A stretch of 64,000 bases of DNA from Anthoceros angustus (taxonomy: Eukaryota > Streptophyta > Anthocerotopsida > Anthocerotales > Anthocerotaceae). The DNA lies in the NCBI GenBank assembly GCA_010909165.1, contig VJWM01000068.1, forward strand, positions 124,001 through 188,000. The letters are read 5' to 3'. Positions 1-12,018 of the stretch are shown piece after piece. The translations under genes and the position numbers were made by a program. The notes beneath the pieces were generated by a model that ran no database searches, was not told the origin of the DNA, and worked only from the letters and a program-made list of their open reading frames with translations. Each line of letters opens with the position of its first letter. The first letter of the stretch is position 1.

Positions 1-49
1 CTCCATACGATCAAGATTACTAGGATGAGGTGTTATCTATTCGAGCGGA

Positions 50-545
50 TGAGTACTAAGATGGGTGTCATCTATCCTCTTGAACAACAACTAAGACAAT
101 ACTAAGATGGGTGCCATCTATCCTCTTGAACAACAACTAAGACAATACTGTAGCGGGTGAGTACTAAGATGGGTTGCCATCTATCCTCTTGAACAACAAC
201 TAAGATGGGTTGTCATCTATCCTCTTGAACAACAACTAAGACAATACTGTAGAGTAAGATGGGTTGTCATTTATCCTCTTGAACAACAACTAAGACAATA
301 CTGTAGAGGTCTTCGGAACTTCGTTTGATTAGATACATAGTATATAGTTTTTCCTCTTGAACAACAACTAAGACAATACTGTAGCCGCTGAGTACTAAGA
401 TGGGTTGTCATCTATCCTCTTGAACAACAACCAAGACAATACTGTAAAGTAAGATGGGTTGCCATCTATCCTCTTGAACAACAACTAAGACAATACTGTA
501 GAGTTCTTCGGAACTTCGTTTGATTAGATACATAGTATATAGTTT
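50..545. repeat. AT-rich minisatellite
   Basis: A unit containing 'cctcttgaacaacaactaag', usually followed by 'acaatactgtag' and a 'gtaagatgggttgtcat' stretch, is repeated about eight times with variable spacing and small deletions. A second element, 'cttcggaacttcgtttgatt', occurs twice (near 308 and 487). No coding sequence is seen across it. Confidence 0.85.
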
Positions 546-1796
546 TTCATAACTTTGTTTGATTAGACACCTTGGGACGAATAACTACGAGGATGGGTGC
601 TTACCTAAAGAATGAAACTTATAAGGGTTTTGGATTTTTGTAAAAGTTGTTTAAAGCATCACTCTATTCAAGCCAGAAATGAAGTTTCACTACAAAATGA
701 ATCTATGAAGTCCTACATCCTTTGTTATACAACTATCGAGTAGTTTCTCTTCTTTTTATGGTGTCTCTTGTTTAAACCTCTCTAGTACGACATACATACA
801 AGAACTCTTTCTTTCTACCCGATTACTTTTCTTGTGTCTCATGGTGGTTTTTTCATCCTTCCACCTTCAATAGACATTTTAATTTTAAGTTGTTGTTGTT
901 ATTGAGGCTAACAACCGTAGTCATGTTCTCCTGAGGTTACATGATTATGATTATTGGGATAGTGTGTCCTATCTCCACATTGGAGCAATCGTAATAGGTG
1001 GAGGACTCTATAAAATTCTTCAAACAAGAAACAAGAACTATGTAATCCTCAATTTAGGTTACTTTGACAATTAGTTCAATCATAAGTACTGTGATGCATG
1101 CTTACTTTGACGATGGGGATGGGTTCCCTACTTCAACAATGGAGCTTTAGTAAAGCTATAGGATGGGGTGTCTATCACAATAATAGATCTTTTTAGTAAG
1201 AAGTCTCGTTTAAGGCATACTCAAGTTGTAAAAATCTTCTATCAAGAAACAAAGAATTCTAAAATGTTCAATTGAGAGCGGATAACTCTATAATTTACAC
1301 TCAGTTTGAGCCAAGGTTATATGGCAGTTACCATGATTGAATAATGAAATAACCAAGCTTGTATGGTGGTTATCATGATTTAATAATGAAAAATAAGTTC
1401 AGTTTGCTAAAACAACCCAACAAATTATTATGCATATTCATTTGTACACCATGTCATTATTCTATGGGAGATTATGAAAGGTAGAACTTTGTTTAAATGA
1501 TTAATTAGAGTTAATAAATATAATTATTTAGTATTAATCAAACCAAAGTAAAAGATGGTATGTGGTTGAGTAGTATTCATTAAGATAATTAATTAACATG
1601 AATTAATATGCACCAAGGGCACCCTATTCCATCTCGTATGGCAGGAAGGAGAAGATATTTAATAACATAATTGTATCACATCAAAATGAAGTGTCACCCT
1701 ATGGTAGAACACAAGATAAGAACCTTGTGCTGGAGAAGAGAGTACGAGCCTCTCGGACGGCAATTCATGGCCCGATTCATTACATTCCAAAATGCG
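546..1796. other. AT-rich intergenic DNA, no gene seen
   Basis: Strongly AT-rich sequence without a supported coding exon, RNA gene or recognisable transposon domain. It may be decayed repeat DNA, but nothing in it allows a family to be named. Confidence 0.6.
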
Positions 1797-2035
1797 TGGA
1801 TTGGGTATGATTCTCAAACAAAAAGAATGATAGCGAATAAAGTTTAATGAATGAAAGCAACATGAATATACTAATCAAGCCATTTGAGACAGAATCCTTG
1901 AACAACGCAGTATACATGGATTGGGTACGATCCTCGAACAAAAAGAATGATAGCGAATAAATTTTAATCAATGAAAGCAACACGAATATACTAATCAGGC
2001 CATTTGAGACAGAATCCTTGAGCAATGCAGTATAA
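1797..2035. repeat. Tandem duplication, period 120 bp
   Basis: Two adjacent units, each beginning 'tggattgggta', differ at only a few positions over about 120 bp. The open frame that runs through both on the minus strand simply repeats itself and is not taken as a gene. Confidence 0.85.
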
Positions 2036-2309
2036 ATAAGAGTTCTATGCTCCAGAAATATTGGACCAGAAATATCCTTTGATCTAATTATAATACAGAA
2101 ACCAAGATTTGAAGAAAACATCAACCTAACTGTATCACTCAAAATCAGCAAATCAGCTTACGTACTTTAAGACCCATTATTATGGATAGTATACATATGT
2201 TCCGGCACTCATAATTTATCCATCCATAAGTAGTACCCACCTAGTTGGAGCTCTAAGGAAAAGTAAAAGCAATGCATGCAGGATGTGGAATACATAGAGG
2301 TGAACAGCG

Positions 2310-2377
2310 GATAAGGTGGATAAGATGTGTGCCGTCCACCCCGTGCCTGCCTCATGTCCACAACCTCCAAATTTATA
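2310..2377 (+). promoter_or_regulatory. Paired I-box (GATAAG) motifs and TATA-like element
   Basis: Two GATAAG hexamers lie 9 bp apart at 2310-2315 and 2319-2324, and a TATA-like 'tttata' is at 2372-2377, about 90 bp before the ATG at 2465. GATAAG is the I-box core found upstream of many light-regulated photosynthesis genes. That fits a plastid-protein gene here, but the assignment is by motif only. Confidence 0.35.
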
Positions 2378-2464
2378 GCGGAACTGCTCCCTGATACAGT
2401 TTGCCGTTGTGTGACGAGAGAAAATTTGCGGAAGCCCGAAGTGTGTGTCCTGTATCCCTTAGCC

Positions 2465-2722
2465 ATGGCGTCTCTGGCGTGGACAGCAGCTGCATTGCCC
2501 GCGTCTCAGCTAGTGCTCAACAGTGCCAAGAAGCAGGAAAGCAAGGGCCTGTTCGATTGGCTCAGCGACGCGCTCGACAAGGACGCCCTCTCCGAAACGG
2601 ACCCCGTCCTGCAGAAGGTGGAGGGCAAGAACGGGGCCGTCTCAGGCAAGCCGAAAGCGGCCCCCGGCAAGAAGGCGGCCCCTGCTCCACAAAAAAAGGG
2701 TGGATTCTTCGGCAAAAAGTGA
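2465..2722 (+). CDS. Small basic protein, probably plastid-targeted (85 aa)
   Basis: A single-exon frame opens at an ATG in a strong plant context (gccATGGC) and encodes 85 residues. An upstream in-frame ATG exists, but it would add residues over the promoter-like stretch, so 2465 was chosen. The first ~30 residues are Ala/Ser/Leu-rich and nearly free of acidic residues, as in a chloroplast transit peptide. The middle carries a 'KGLFDWLSDALDKDAL' block and a 'DPVLQKV' block. The tail is a Lys/Pro/Ala/Gly-rich basic stretch ending in GGFFGKK. I do not recognise a named family with certainty. The look is that of small thylakoid- or stroma-associated plant proteins, and the I-box pair upstream agrees. 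Function is unknown. Confidence 0.6.
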   Translation: MASLAWTAAALPASQLVLNSAKKQESKGLFDWLSDALDKDALSETDPVLQKVEGKNGAVSGKPKAAPGKKAAPAPQKKGGFFGKK

Positions 2723-4083
2723 TGTGCGTCCTCGTACCGCCGTGCAAATCCTTCATTCGCTCACTGTAGCATGCACGATTGCACTCCCAAGCGTTGGTCG
2801 CCCTCGCTTGACGTCGCTTCTCACCATGTGGTATGCGCAGATGGCTCTCAAGGTTTGTCACTATGCGAGTCCGAGCCCGAGGTGTGAAATTTCAGGCGTC
2901 TTTGCGAATTTCAGGGTACCAGGGTTCTAACATTAGCGAGCTGCTGGTGTTGTGTATTATTCATCCTCTCTTGCCTTTCGAGGCAGCAGCATTGTTTTGC
3001 AGAGACCTCGGAATCTTAAACCGTTGTCTCTTCTTCCCATATGATATGTATCTGTAATGCAGGCCAGTGTCCCTGCTACCTGAATGCAAGCACTGATTTA
3101 ATTGTCCAGGCCGCGGCAGCTGATGGACTGTCCTCTGCATCTTGTCTCACATTGTTAGTCAGGAGATAATCCGATGCTGGTTTCACACAAGCACAAGGAG
3201 GCAACTGTTCTTGCAGTTTTTCGTCACCTTGGCTTCCAAAGCAGGGCGTTGCATTCCCTAGCATTATGATTTGGAGTCGGAGCTTTCGTTCATCTGCCAC
3301 CCCGGCATCCTGCAATCCTCACCTGGAATTGGCACGGAGAACACGAAAACTCTGATCTCTGGAGCTAAGCCTTGTTCGAAAGCGCGGAGTTAAAACCCCC
3401 TTAGTGTTTCGTTGGCCTAGATATCCTCACGAACGTACTGTCGCGAAGTTCGTGAACCCTACCAGAGCGAGTAGACTGGGACACTAGCTCGGAGAGAAAT
3501 TGCTTGCACGACATCTGCCCTTGCCTTTTGACAACACTCTCTTGAACAGGTTTGACTCCAATCACCACACTGTTGCGTCCGAGCTCCCTCGTTTTAGATT
3601 TGAGATGTGCAAGTGTTTTGCGCCACCGAACTGCCAGGTGCTGTGGTTATGAGATTCGGAGGTTCAGGCCTATAATTCTCCATCCAGAGGAGTGTGACGC
3701 CGTCGGCCTTGTAGGAATTTGCGGGACCGACGGCATCACACGGAGAAGTAAAGGCCTGCACCTCGAATCCGATTAAAATTCAAGGTAGGCATTTTTTTAC
3801 AAATAGGATTCCTGTGCTCTTCGTTGCCCACATCGTTTGCTTGGATGTGGGTCAGCTAGGGACGTGGGGGATTGCATCTCCGTGGAGATCGTCTCGGCTT
3901 CGCATCCTCCATGGTAAGTGCCGCCCGATTTGAGGTATATATATTGTGAGAAAGCATGTTATCGCTGATATGGGAGTGTTTCGAGTTCGTGTTTGCTTCA
4001 TCTTGCTGGCAGCTACTAAGTTGTTTCTGGTGTTTTGTACAGTGCCTCGGAGTTGTTTGAGGGGTTGCAAGAGATCAGTGACA
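2723..4083. other. Intergenic region and probable RBL15 5' leader
   Basis: No frame here has the codon quality or splice pattern of its neighbours. The right part (from about 3540) probably includes promoter and untranslated leader of the rhomboid gene that starts at 4084. It contains the imperfect inverted repeat listed separately at 3692-3741. Confidence 0.5.
3692..3741. other. Imperfect inverted repeat (stem-loop)
   Basis: The arm gtgtgacgccgtcggc (3692-3707) pairs with accgacggcatcacac (3726-3741), 14 of 16 positions matching, around an 18-nt loop. It lies some 340 bp before the RBL15 ATG and could fold in the leader transcript or act as a palindromic protein site. Confidence 0.6.
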
Positions 4084-6387
4084 ATGCAGGCTAGCTTGAG
4101 CACCCGGCTTGGGCAGTACTGGGGTGGCATCCCATCCGTCACAGCAGCACTTGGGGTGGTCTGCTCTGGCATTTATTTGGGAATTCTTTTCCTAGGCTAT
4201 GACGAGTTTGAACAAGTGTGTTTTCTACCGTCTTTTGTGGTTGGCAAGTTCCAAGGTACGCTGTGGTGCTTGTTTTTTCACTCTGCTTTGGGTGCTCTCA
4301 TCACTAACCTTTAGCGCATGGGTGCACTGTCCTAAAATATCTCATGTTATTGGTGCAGGACAGTCTACAGAGTGTACACGTCGGTTTTGTTCCATCAAAA
4401 CATTTTGCATCTGGTCTTCAACATGTTGGCTTTCATTCCTATAGGAAGTGGTCTCGAGCGAATGTTTGGGTCTGTGAGATATTTCCACGTCCTTTTGCTC
4501 CTGACCACAAGCAATGCATTGCTGCACCTCGTAGTTGCGTACATGGCAGCATACAACTTCATACACCCATTTCCTAGTTTGCTGCACGAGTGCGGTATTG
4601 GTCTATCAGGTGTTATTTTCTCTTTGGTGGTTATTGAAACCACCTTGAGTGGCATCGAGAACCGCAAGTAAGTCTCATCACCTTACAGGCTGCACAACAA
4701 ATTTTGATCGACAACTGTGGTTACTGTGGTGGACATGTTATTAAGTGCTGTTACTCATGCTGTTACCCATTTGCAGCATTTTTGGGCTCTTCAATGTCCC
4801 TGCCAAGTGGTAAGCACTCTTGCGTTTTATTCAGGCTGCTTCTTTGTCTGAGCGGAGTATGCCATTCTACATGTCTTTTGTTCGTAGTTGTAAATTTTCT
4901 CCAGACGATTTCGTTGGTGATTGCTCGTTTAGAAGGCAATCGTAATGTTGATATCGTTTGGTGTGTGCAGGTACGTTTGGGTTCTGCTGTTGGTGTTCCA
5001 ATTCTTCATGCCTCACGTCTCTTTTCTTGCTCATTTGAGTGGCATCATCTCAGGCTATTTGTGTACGTTGTAATTCTTTTGCTCTTAATTGTGGATCACA
5101 AGACCTGATGCTAGGGTTACCATGCTCACTGGATTTCGTTTTGTACAACGGAGGTACATGTCAGTCTCAGTTGGACTAAAACCAACCTCCATTCTCGTGT
5201 AGATGTTCTCGGTGTATTCAATGCTCTATTACTAGCACCATCGACATATGTTGCCATTGAAGAATCGAGCTTTCTTGTAAGTTGTCAAACTGATTCCTTC
5301 TTGTCCTGAGAAAAGCGTTGGCGTTTGGAAGTGTTGAGGTTAGGCGGTTTTGAATCCTTGTTATCAAACAGGCGCCTCTAGTAAGGAGACAAGGTTTCAT
5401 ACTTGGAGGCAGTGCCGTGGTTAGCACACTGCCAAGTTTCTCCCTCCCAAGGTGCGGTGGAGTGATCTTAAGATGCTGCTTGCAAGTTTAGTTGGCATTG
5501 CTTGTTAACTATTTCAAAACATGTCTGAGTTTTGTGATTTTGGATGCAACGGACCAGTGTGGCAACTGATGGTAGCATATGGAGGCGCCTGGAATCAGTT
5601 ATCCCACGTCAACATCAGTCAACAGACACAGATGAGGTGTGTTGGTGTTTACATTTTCTGATATACCAGATTTTACTTGTCCCCTGAATGCTTGCAAGTC
5701 ACTCATTTTTTATCTTAATTGTCACTTGGTACTGATTGAGGTTACTGGCTGACCTTCAGCGATTCCCTGGACGAGGGCGAACGTTAGGTGGAAATATTCA
5801 ACCTCCTGTAAGTGGACCTTGATCCTTTCCCTTCCTTAGGAGCAAGGTACGACTTACTCCCCACTGATCTTCAACCTTCTCGTCTGGATGGGTCCAACAG
5901 GTACAATCAGCTGGAGCTGCAGTGTCGTCCACACATGCTAGGTTTGTACAAGGTTTGTTGAGATTGGTAGCTGTTGTTCACGTTTTTGCTATGTCCCCTG
6001 ATAAGATTGATTCCTGTTTTGGTTGATAGCTCGGTCCCTCCTCCAAAGCCTCAACCGACCCAGGAGGTGGATCGTGCCGTTAGTCAGGTATTGCCATAAC
6101 CTTTCCACCATACGAGCGGCATAACGATTAGGCAACTAAACTGAAACTCATCTGCTGTCTTTCAGAACCCTCAGGCAGGCACTGACAGTGCTCTGCGTAC
6201 CTTGGTCGCCATGGGTTTCCAGCAGGTATCTTATGATGACACCAATTTTTCGTGTTTTTGAGTGTAGAGTGAGTGTTCTCCCCCTCACTAAGTCTGTGCT
6301 GTCGCCCAGGATCAAGCAGCATTTGCGTTGGCGGCTACAAATGGAGATGTACAACTAGCGGTTGAGGTTCTTAGCTCTCAGGTCTGA
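4084..6387 (+). CDS. Rhomboid-like protease with C-terminal UBA domain (RBL15 type), 12 exons
   Basis: Exons by splice signals and frame: 4084-4255, 4364-4667, 4777-4809, 4971-5062, 5203-5276, 5372-5451, 5576-5636, 5760-5807, 5901-5941, 6030-6087, 6166-6225, 6310-6387, giving about 366 residues. The order and wording match the plant RBL15/UBAC2-like family: an N-terminal helix, then HLVFNM, the nucleophile motif GLSG (Ser near residue 139) and the partner His (AHLSG, near residue 191), so the Ser-His dyad of an active intramembrane protease is present. A conserved GRGRTLGG segment follows. The last ~45 residues (ALRTLVAMGFQQ and DQAAFALAATNGDVQLAVEVL) are a UBA ubiquitin-binding domain. The product should be a multi-pass endomembrane protein coupling cleavage or recognition in the bilayer to ubiquitin. 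The acceptor of exon 7 is the least certain boundary. All introns are 78-140 bp. Confidence 0.88.
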
Positions 6388-6929
6388 ACAGTTTCAGTTT
6401 TGCCTTTACTTTGAGTTGTGATCGATAGCAGGCTAGCTTGTTTCACTGCCACGGCCGTCCCTACTGCAGTGATGACCTACATACCATCTAAGAGGAGTTG
6501 AGAAGAAGTTCCGATGGAGCAGCAGGGAACTCGGAGGGAATAGTTGCTTCATATACCTTGTGATTCCAGGTGCAGCTGTAGCTCAGAGAAAATTTCTCTG
6601 CCCCCGAGTGTGACACTTGCATTGGCTTAAGCCATGTGATTGAGAACCGAATTCGGATCACAACAATGGAAGCACTTTGGCTCAAGCCCTGTGATTGAGA
6701 ACCGAAGTCGTGATCTGGATCACAAAAACGTAACCGATAGCCAGCATTGAGCATATGTTTCCATTCCCAAGATGGAAATACGAGTTTCCAGAGTTGGGTG
6801 TCGCTTCAGTTCAGGATTTCGTTCGTCTTGGCTTATCCCATTGCACCAATGACAACGACGATGTTTTCTTGTGTTGCTAGGTTGACATAGGCTAATGAGG
6901 ATCGTGTTCATGGCCAAGTCCTGCAACCG
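6388..6929. other. RBL15-NOL intergenic interval with 55-bp direct repeat
   Basis: The interval between two same-strand genes must hold the RBL15 3' end and the NOL promoter. Within it, a segment starting 'ttggcttaagcc' at 6622 recurs at 6677 ('ttggctcaagcc'), each followed by gtgattgagaaccga. No gene is seen in it. Confidence 0.6.
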
Positions 6930-9260
6930 ATGACCGCAGTCCTCTCTGCAGGCAGCTCCCGGCGTTTGTCCATGGCTTGCACACGCCTCCCCTGCAATGG
7001 GATCGTTGTTGGGTCTCCCAAGTGTGTCAGGACGTGCATTGCCATCGCTGGAACTGGACGTCCTTTGTTTGGTATTAGGATGGGAATGGCAGCAGGCCGG
7101 ACGTTGTGGTCGACAAGCCTGAATTTGCAGTACCGCCCAAGTTGGGAGTTGGATGGTCTGGCAGCTCATGACTCGCAGTCTACCTTGTCAAAGGGATATT
7201 CAGCACGGGGGTCGAGAATGCGGATACGAGCAGCTGCGACGGATGAGGAAGCCATGACCCCACCTTACAATGTGCTTGTAACAGGGTCCACCAAGGGTAA
7301 TCTTGCATTCGGATGGTATGAGTTTTGAGCTTGGTTGGAAGCGAATCAAGATGAGGAAATGACTCCTTTGCTGAAGGTTTTTCAGGCATAGGGTACGCTC
7401 TTGCCAAAGAGTTCCTCAAGGCTGGTGACAACGTCGTCATCTGCTCCCGTTCAGGTAGGCACAGTGAGCTGGTCCACACAGTACTGAAGAATTGCTACGG
7501 TAGACGAAAGTACAGCTGCCTGTGCCTACATGACGAGATACAGTCTTCACATTTTGGGTCCTGGTGTTGTTATGGTCCGTGTCAGGCGTTTGCTGAATCA
7601 TGGTGTTGCCCGTCGATATTCTCGGCTGGTCTTCCCACATTTGCAGAGGAGCGAGTTCAGGCAACTTTGCAAGAGCTTTCTAAGGAGTTTGGGGAGCGAG
7701 CTGTGGTGTGCATTTTAAGCTTCCCATTTTCCTTCTGCGCATTTTGCTACTTCATCGTGTGGTAGTTGTTGGATGACCTTAGTCGCGAACTGCAAACAAT
7801 TTGCTCGTGCAGGGTACTACATGTGATGTACGGGATGCTAAGAGCCTTGAAGCCCTGGCTGCGTTTGCCTCTTCGAAGCTTGGCTATGTGGACATATGGG
7901 TATGCCATTGCGGCTGTACCCTGGATAATGCTGGCCCTTTCCCAGTTCTGCTGTTCCTCACTGTGTGCTGCCAAAGCCTGCAGATAAACAACGCAGGTAC
8001 AAATGCCTACACCTACAAGACGCTCGTGGACAGCAGTGATGAAGCTATCATGTAAGTAGCATACATGTTTTTCTGAGGACCATCTCTAGGGACGTACACC
8101 GTGAGTGTTCTAACTACTTCTCTGGTTTTGGCAGGGAGATTGTGGAAACCAACACGCTTGGGGTCATGCTTTGTTGTCGGCAGGTAGGTATCCTTGTCCC
8201 TTTCCTCCTGTACTCACCTGACGCCTTCGAATAACAGGTTGAGCTGCTGACAGGCACTGAGAATGATGAAGGAACAACCACGGGGAGGACATGTTTTCAA
8301 CATGGATGGTGCTGGTGCTGACGGTAATCCAACCCCAAGGTATGCTCCTTCCCATCTCGCAGATTAGTAGTCTGAGCCTCTTCGGCAACAGTGTCCAAGT
8401 TTAGCTTCTGAGCCTGGCGTGCCAAACTTCACCTGCAGGTTTGCGGCATATGGTGCAACCAAGCGGAGTCTTGCACAATTCACCAAGTCCTTGCAGGTGA
8501 GCTCCTTCATCCCGTCAGCGAATGTCCTCAACTTGCAGATAACGCATGTCTGGAGCTGATGTTGTGTGGATGTGGCTACCTTCTCAGGCAGAGCTGCGTA
8601 TGCAAGGAGTGAAAAAAGTCATCGTCCACAACTTATCGGTATATTTCTGACAGGCTACTCTTATCCCCCAACCCGTGTGCACACATCGGTGTCCAGATGA
8701 AGGAGGCACTTCCCCGTGTTGATGGCACTGTTTCCTTTTGCAGCCTGGGATGGTCACCACAGAACTCCTACTGTCGGGAGGCGACACACGGCAGGCAAGC
8801 CTGTAGAATATCGCATTTTAAAACTGTCATGCCCCTCCAACCGCCCTCTGTTCTGCTAACGGTGAAGATCTGTGCAGGCAAAGTTTTTCATCAACGCCCT
8901 TGCCGAGCAACCTGAAACAGTACGTACAGAGTGCAAATAAAGTGTGTCTTCGGGCTGCCTTCGAGCTTCAGAAGCCATCCTGGGCCGGGTTCTAACCTGT
9001 TCTCCTGCGCTCAGGTTGCACAATATTTGGTTCCTCGAGTCCGAGCCGTTCCTTCAGAGCAAAGCGGAAATAGCACTTACATTCGGTTCCTAACACGGTT
9101 CAAGGCTTACTCTCAGATCCTTGCGGTAAGCTTGCATTGGCAGCCGAGGTCGTTGCTTCATCTTTTGCATTGACTCAGAGGACGTAACTGAAATCCTGTG
9201 TCCGGAAATCAGAGGCTGGTTTTCAAGGCACGGAAGGACCTCTACTTGAAAGAAGAATAG
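6930..9260 (+). CDS. Chlorophyll(ide) b reductase NOL, 13 exons
   Basis: Exons: 6930-7296, 7386-7454, 7647-7705, 7813-7899, 7984-8051, 8135-8183, 8254-8339, 8439-8496, 8588-8638, 8744-8794, 8878-8919, 9015-9125, 9213-9260, giving about 381 residues. The first ~105 residues are a Ser/Arg-rich, acid-poor plastid transit region. The rest is a short-chain dehydrogenase with TGSTKGIG cofactor motif (about 117-124), INNAG, and catalytic YGATK (Tyr near 266, Lys near 270). The SDR core reads almost word for word like NOL of seed plants (NVLVTGSTKGIG, HVFNMDGAG, YIRFLT). NOL works with NYC1 at the thylakoid to reduce chlorophyll b to 7-hydroxymethyl chlorophyll a, the first step in light-harvesting complex breakdown. 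Length fits the family. The intron after 8794 has a GC donor (cag|gcaag); all others are GT-AG. Confidence 0.93.
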
Positions 9261-9624
9261 TAGGCGTAGTGCAGCTGTGTTAGGTGCCTGTCCTCACCGA
9301 TTTTTCTCACTGCAGTGGGAGGTTGTATTCAAAGCTCTGCTTGCATTAGATGCCTTGCAAGTTGCAACGATGAACACGGAACCGGCCATGGTATGAGTTG
9401 TATCAGGCCCGTTCAAGATGAGCCACACACAGTCGAGGTGTGGGAGGAAGGAGTTGAATGGCATTCAGTATCTGCATAGTAATATACAAAGTGCGATAGC
9501 ATATGGACGACGAGGGCTCAAATCCCGGTGTGAGTGGAGACGTTACGCAACGGGATCCCGCAAGCATTCCCTTGGAAATGGTAATGAAATGGTAACATGC
9601 ATATGGTGGCGGCATCTCGGACTT
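9261..9624. other. NOL 3' flank, no gene seen
   Basis: Short stretch between the NOL stop and the start of the duplicated block. It presumably holds the NOL 3' untranslated region. No feature recognised. Confidence 0.5.
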
Positions 9625-12018
9625 CGCTGGGGACAAAGTACACGAGATTTGTCTGCCATGGCCACCGGTCGTTGGGCAGCTGAAAGGGGACTGGTTGGAA
9701 GCCTGGGGCGAGGCCGAGTTGCCACAGGGGCAGATGAGGAGCCAGCCTGAGGCTCCGCAGGAAAGCCGACTCCTTCGGCATCGTGGTCTTGATTCAACAT
9801 CATCCTCAGAAGAATACAGAGATGGAGGCAGCGGGGAAGCAAATGTCATAACTCCATCGGGAGTTGGGATGAATCGAATCCGAGCACAGTGTGGCCCGAC
9901 AACTGAGCCTGGATTCGTTTCATTCGAAGAGGATTCTGGCGGGGATCGGCAGCTTCTGCGGGGCGACTACTTCAACAGTTGCTCGCCCTACTAGGCTACT
10001 TTGCTTCAGTTCTGCTCTGGTAGAAGACGAATATGTTTGCGCAATTGCACATGCCAGACGAGATGCAATGGGCCTTATTTTATTTGCATAAGGTATCACA
10101 AGATGAGAAGCATCTTCTCGAGACTGGGGGCAAATCCGACTCTTGGCAAGGTGGATACATAGGCCATTCTGACTTCTGTGGCTGCATGTTGGTCCACGAC
10201 ACTGCGGGCGATGAGATTCAGCAACGTACTTTGAGCAAAGATACGTTGGGAATCCTTGCTTTGGTTGGACGAAGGCTGGGTTGGAAGGAGGGTTTTCCTT
10301 CGAGCAAGTCTGGACTGGAGCGAACTGAAAGGGAGAACGGTTATAATATGTTGTTGAAAGCGGTGCAAGTCGGTGCCACTTGCAAGGGTATCTGACAAGA
10401 ACGCTAAATATATAATATCTGTGGCTGGCAGTCCACCGTGCCGGACAGCACTTGACACAGCACTTGAGAGAGACCTATGACGGCACCATGGGGAGTGACC
10501 GAATGGAAATGAGATCAGCATGACATGCATCCTGGAAGATATCCAAACGGACGAATCGGGAGAAGACCCTCCTATCACTGAAGTTTGATCTCCATAGTCA
10601 CATCGTCCTGCTCGGCAGAACAGTGAAAGGAGAAGTCCACTGAACAAAGGAAAGTGCAGGACAGTGCTCGGGCATGGAACTGGGTCCTGGGCCTCCAGGA
10701 GTCCAGGGGCCTGCTATCAGTGTGGTGGGCTCCTGCGAGGAATCTTCACAGAATCCCTGACGCTCTCGAGGGACAATGGCTGTAATGACCCTTCCTCTTC
10801 TCTTCCCTTCTCTTCTCTTCTCTTCTCTTCTCATCACAAAGCAAAGGGTATTATTACCACCATTTGTGTTCAGGTGGCTGAAGACTGGACGTGGGACCCA
10901 TTCAGAAATTGAATGCTCTGCCCATTTGACCCAACTCAACGGCGCAAGTAAAGTTGTAACCAGCTGCGGGTGAAACAGCCTCTAGGTCTCAGATGACTCA
11001 ATTTGACATTGATAACATTGTCTGATGCTCGCCGTTGCAAGATCGAAGACTGTCGTGACGCGAAGAGAAGGCTCTCGCAGGTTGGAACACTCCAAAAAGC
11101 AATCACGAGACTTGTACAACTTATATCCGCGGAGGAGAGAATGTTTTGATGATCTTCCATTCCAATATTCTACGCCGCTGTTTCTGTTGCTGTTGTTGTT
11201 GTTGTTGTTGCTGCTGCTATTGCACATGTGTCAACTCATTCTCCTCACACGACGGCACAGACACTGCAGTACGTTTGCACAGTGAAGTACACAGCTATGG
11301 GCAGTCCTGACTCCCGATCATCAGCTTGGCGGCCTATGCATCAAAAACCTCAAGAGCGCTAGCAGCGGCGAGCCTGGGAGGAGGACACTCTATCGCAGTT
11401 GAAACGGTTGAAGTAGCTCGGAGCAAAGGCTCAGTGGTGATAGCCTATAGGTGGCCAGTGCTGGTCACTGTTTACCTGGCTTGTTCGATGTGGGGGAAGT
11501 CATGAATTCAGCGAATTCAGCGCTGATGGGTTTTCCGACAAGCCGAACGCCGTCCTGCAAATGCACATAGGGTCATATGGCCTTGCTTCCCTATATTTGG
11601 CCGGGAGGAGAAGGACAGTAGTCTATCTTCAGGCGCGGCAATGCTGTAGCTGGAAATACGACAAGCACAGCGCACGCGCTGAAACCAAACCCGCCGTGTC
11701 GGCCCATTTGCTCCTCCTTCACTGGGCCCACTTGGGGTGGATGCCCCAACACACTCTCCCAAACTCTTCCAACCATCGAACCTGCGCCTGATTCGTAGTC
11801 GGCGTCGGCCCCAGTCTTCCCTCCTCCTCTACCGGCTCGCTGGTAGGCCGGTACGTTTCCTTCTTATTGGCCACACTGGCATCTTATAATAATTTGGCAG
11901 GATGAATGCCCGAAGCATGTAAACATCATGTGAGGCCCTTTCACGTTTCACATGGCCGCTGTGTTCTCTGACATGTCAGGGCCACGCTGGGCTGAATGCA
12001 CCAAACGTGGAGATCCAC
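9625..12018. repeat. 2.4-kb tandem duplicate, copy 1
   Basis: Copy 1 of a block repeated directly at 12019-14386. The repeat begins and ends at the 9-bp word cgctgggga. The left part of this copy has the longer homopolymers (for example gcggggcgac), while its right part (about 11.5-11.95 kb) has lost single bases relative to copy 2. It contains a short TTG/CTG microsatellite (11177-11220) and a CTTCT run (10795-10832). A 30-residue stretch near 9970-10090 has faint likeness to the end of a copia-type RNase H domain, too weak to call an element. No intact gene is seen. Confidence 0.9.

Noticed and set aside
50-545. Array with regular repeats reminiscent of CRISPR
   Set aside because: Units are nearly contiguous with irregular, repetitive spacers in a eukaryotic AT-rich context and no cas genes; it is a minisatellite.
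9891-10091. Possible copia-type RNase H remnant (SSALVEDEYVCAIAHARRDA)
   Set aside because: Likeness is limited to about 30 residues, with no reverse transcriptase, integrase, LTR or primer-binding site nearby. Not enough to call an element.
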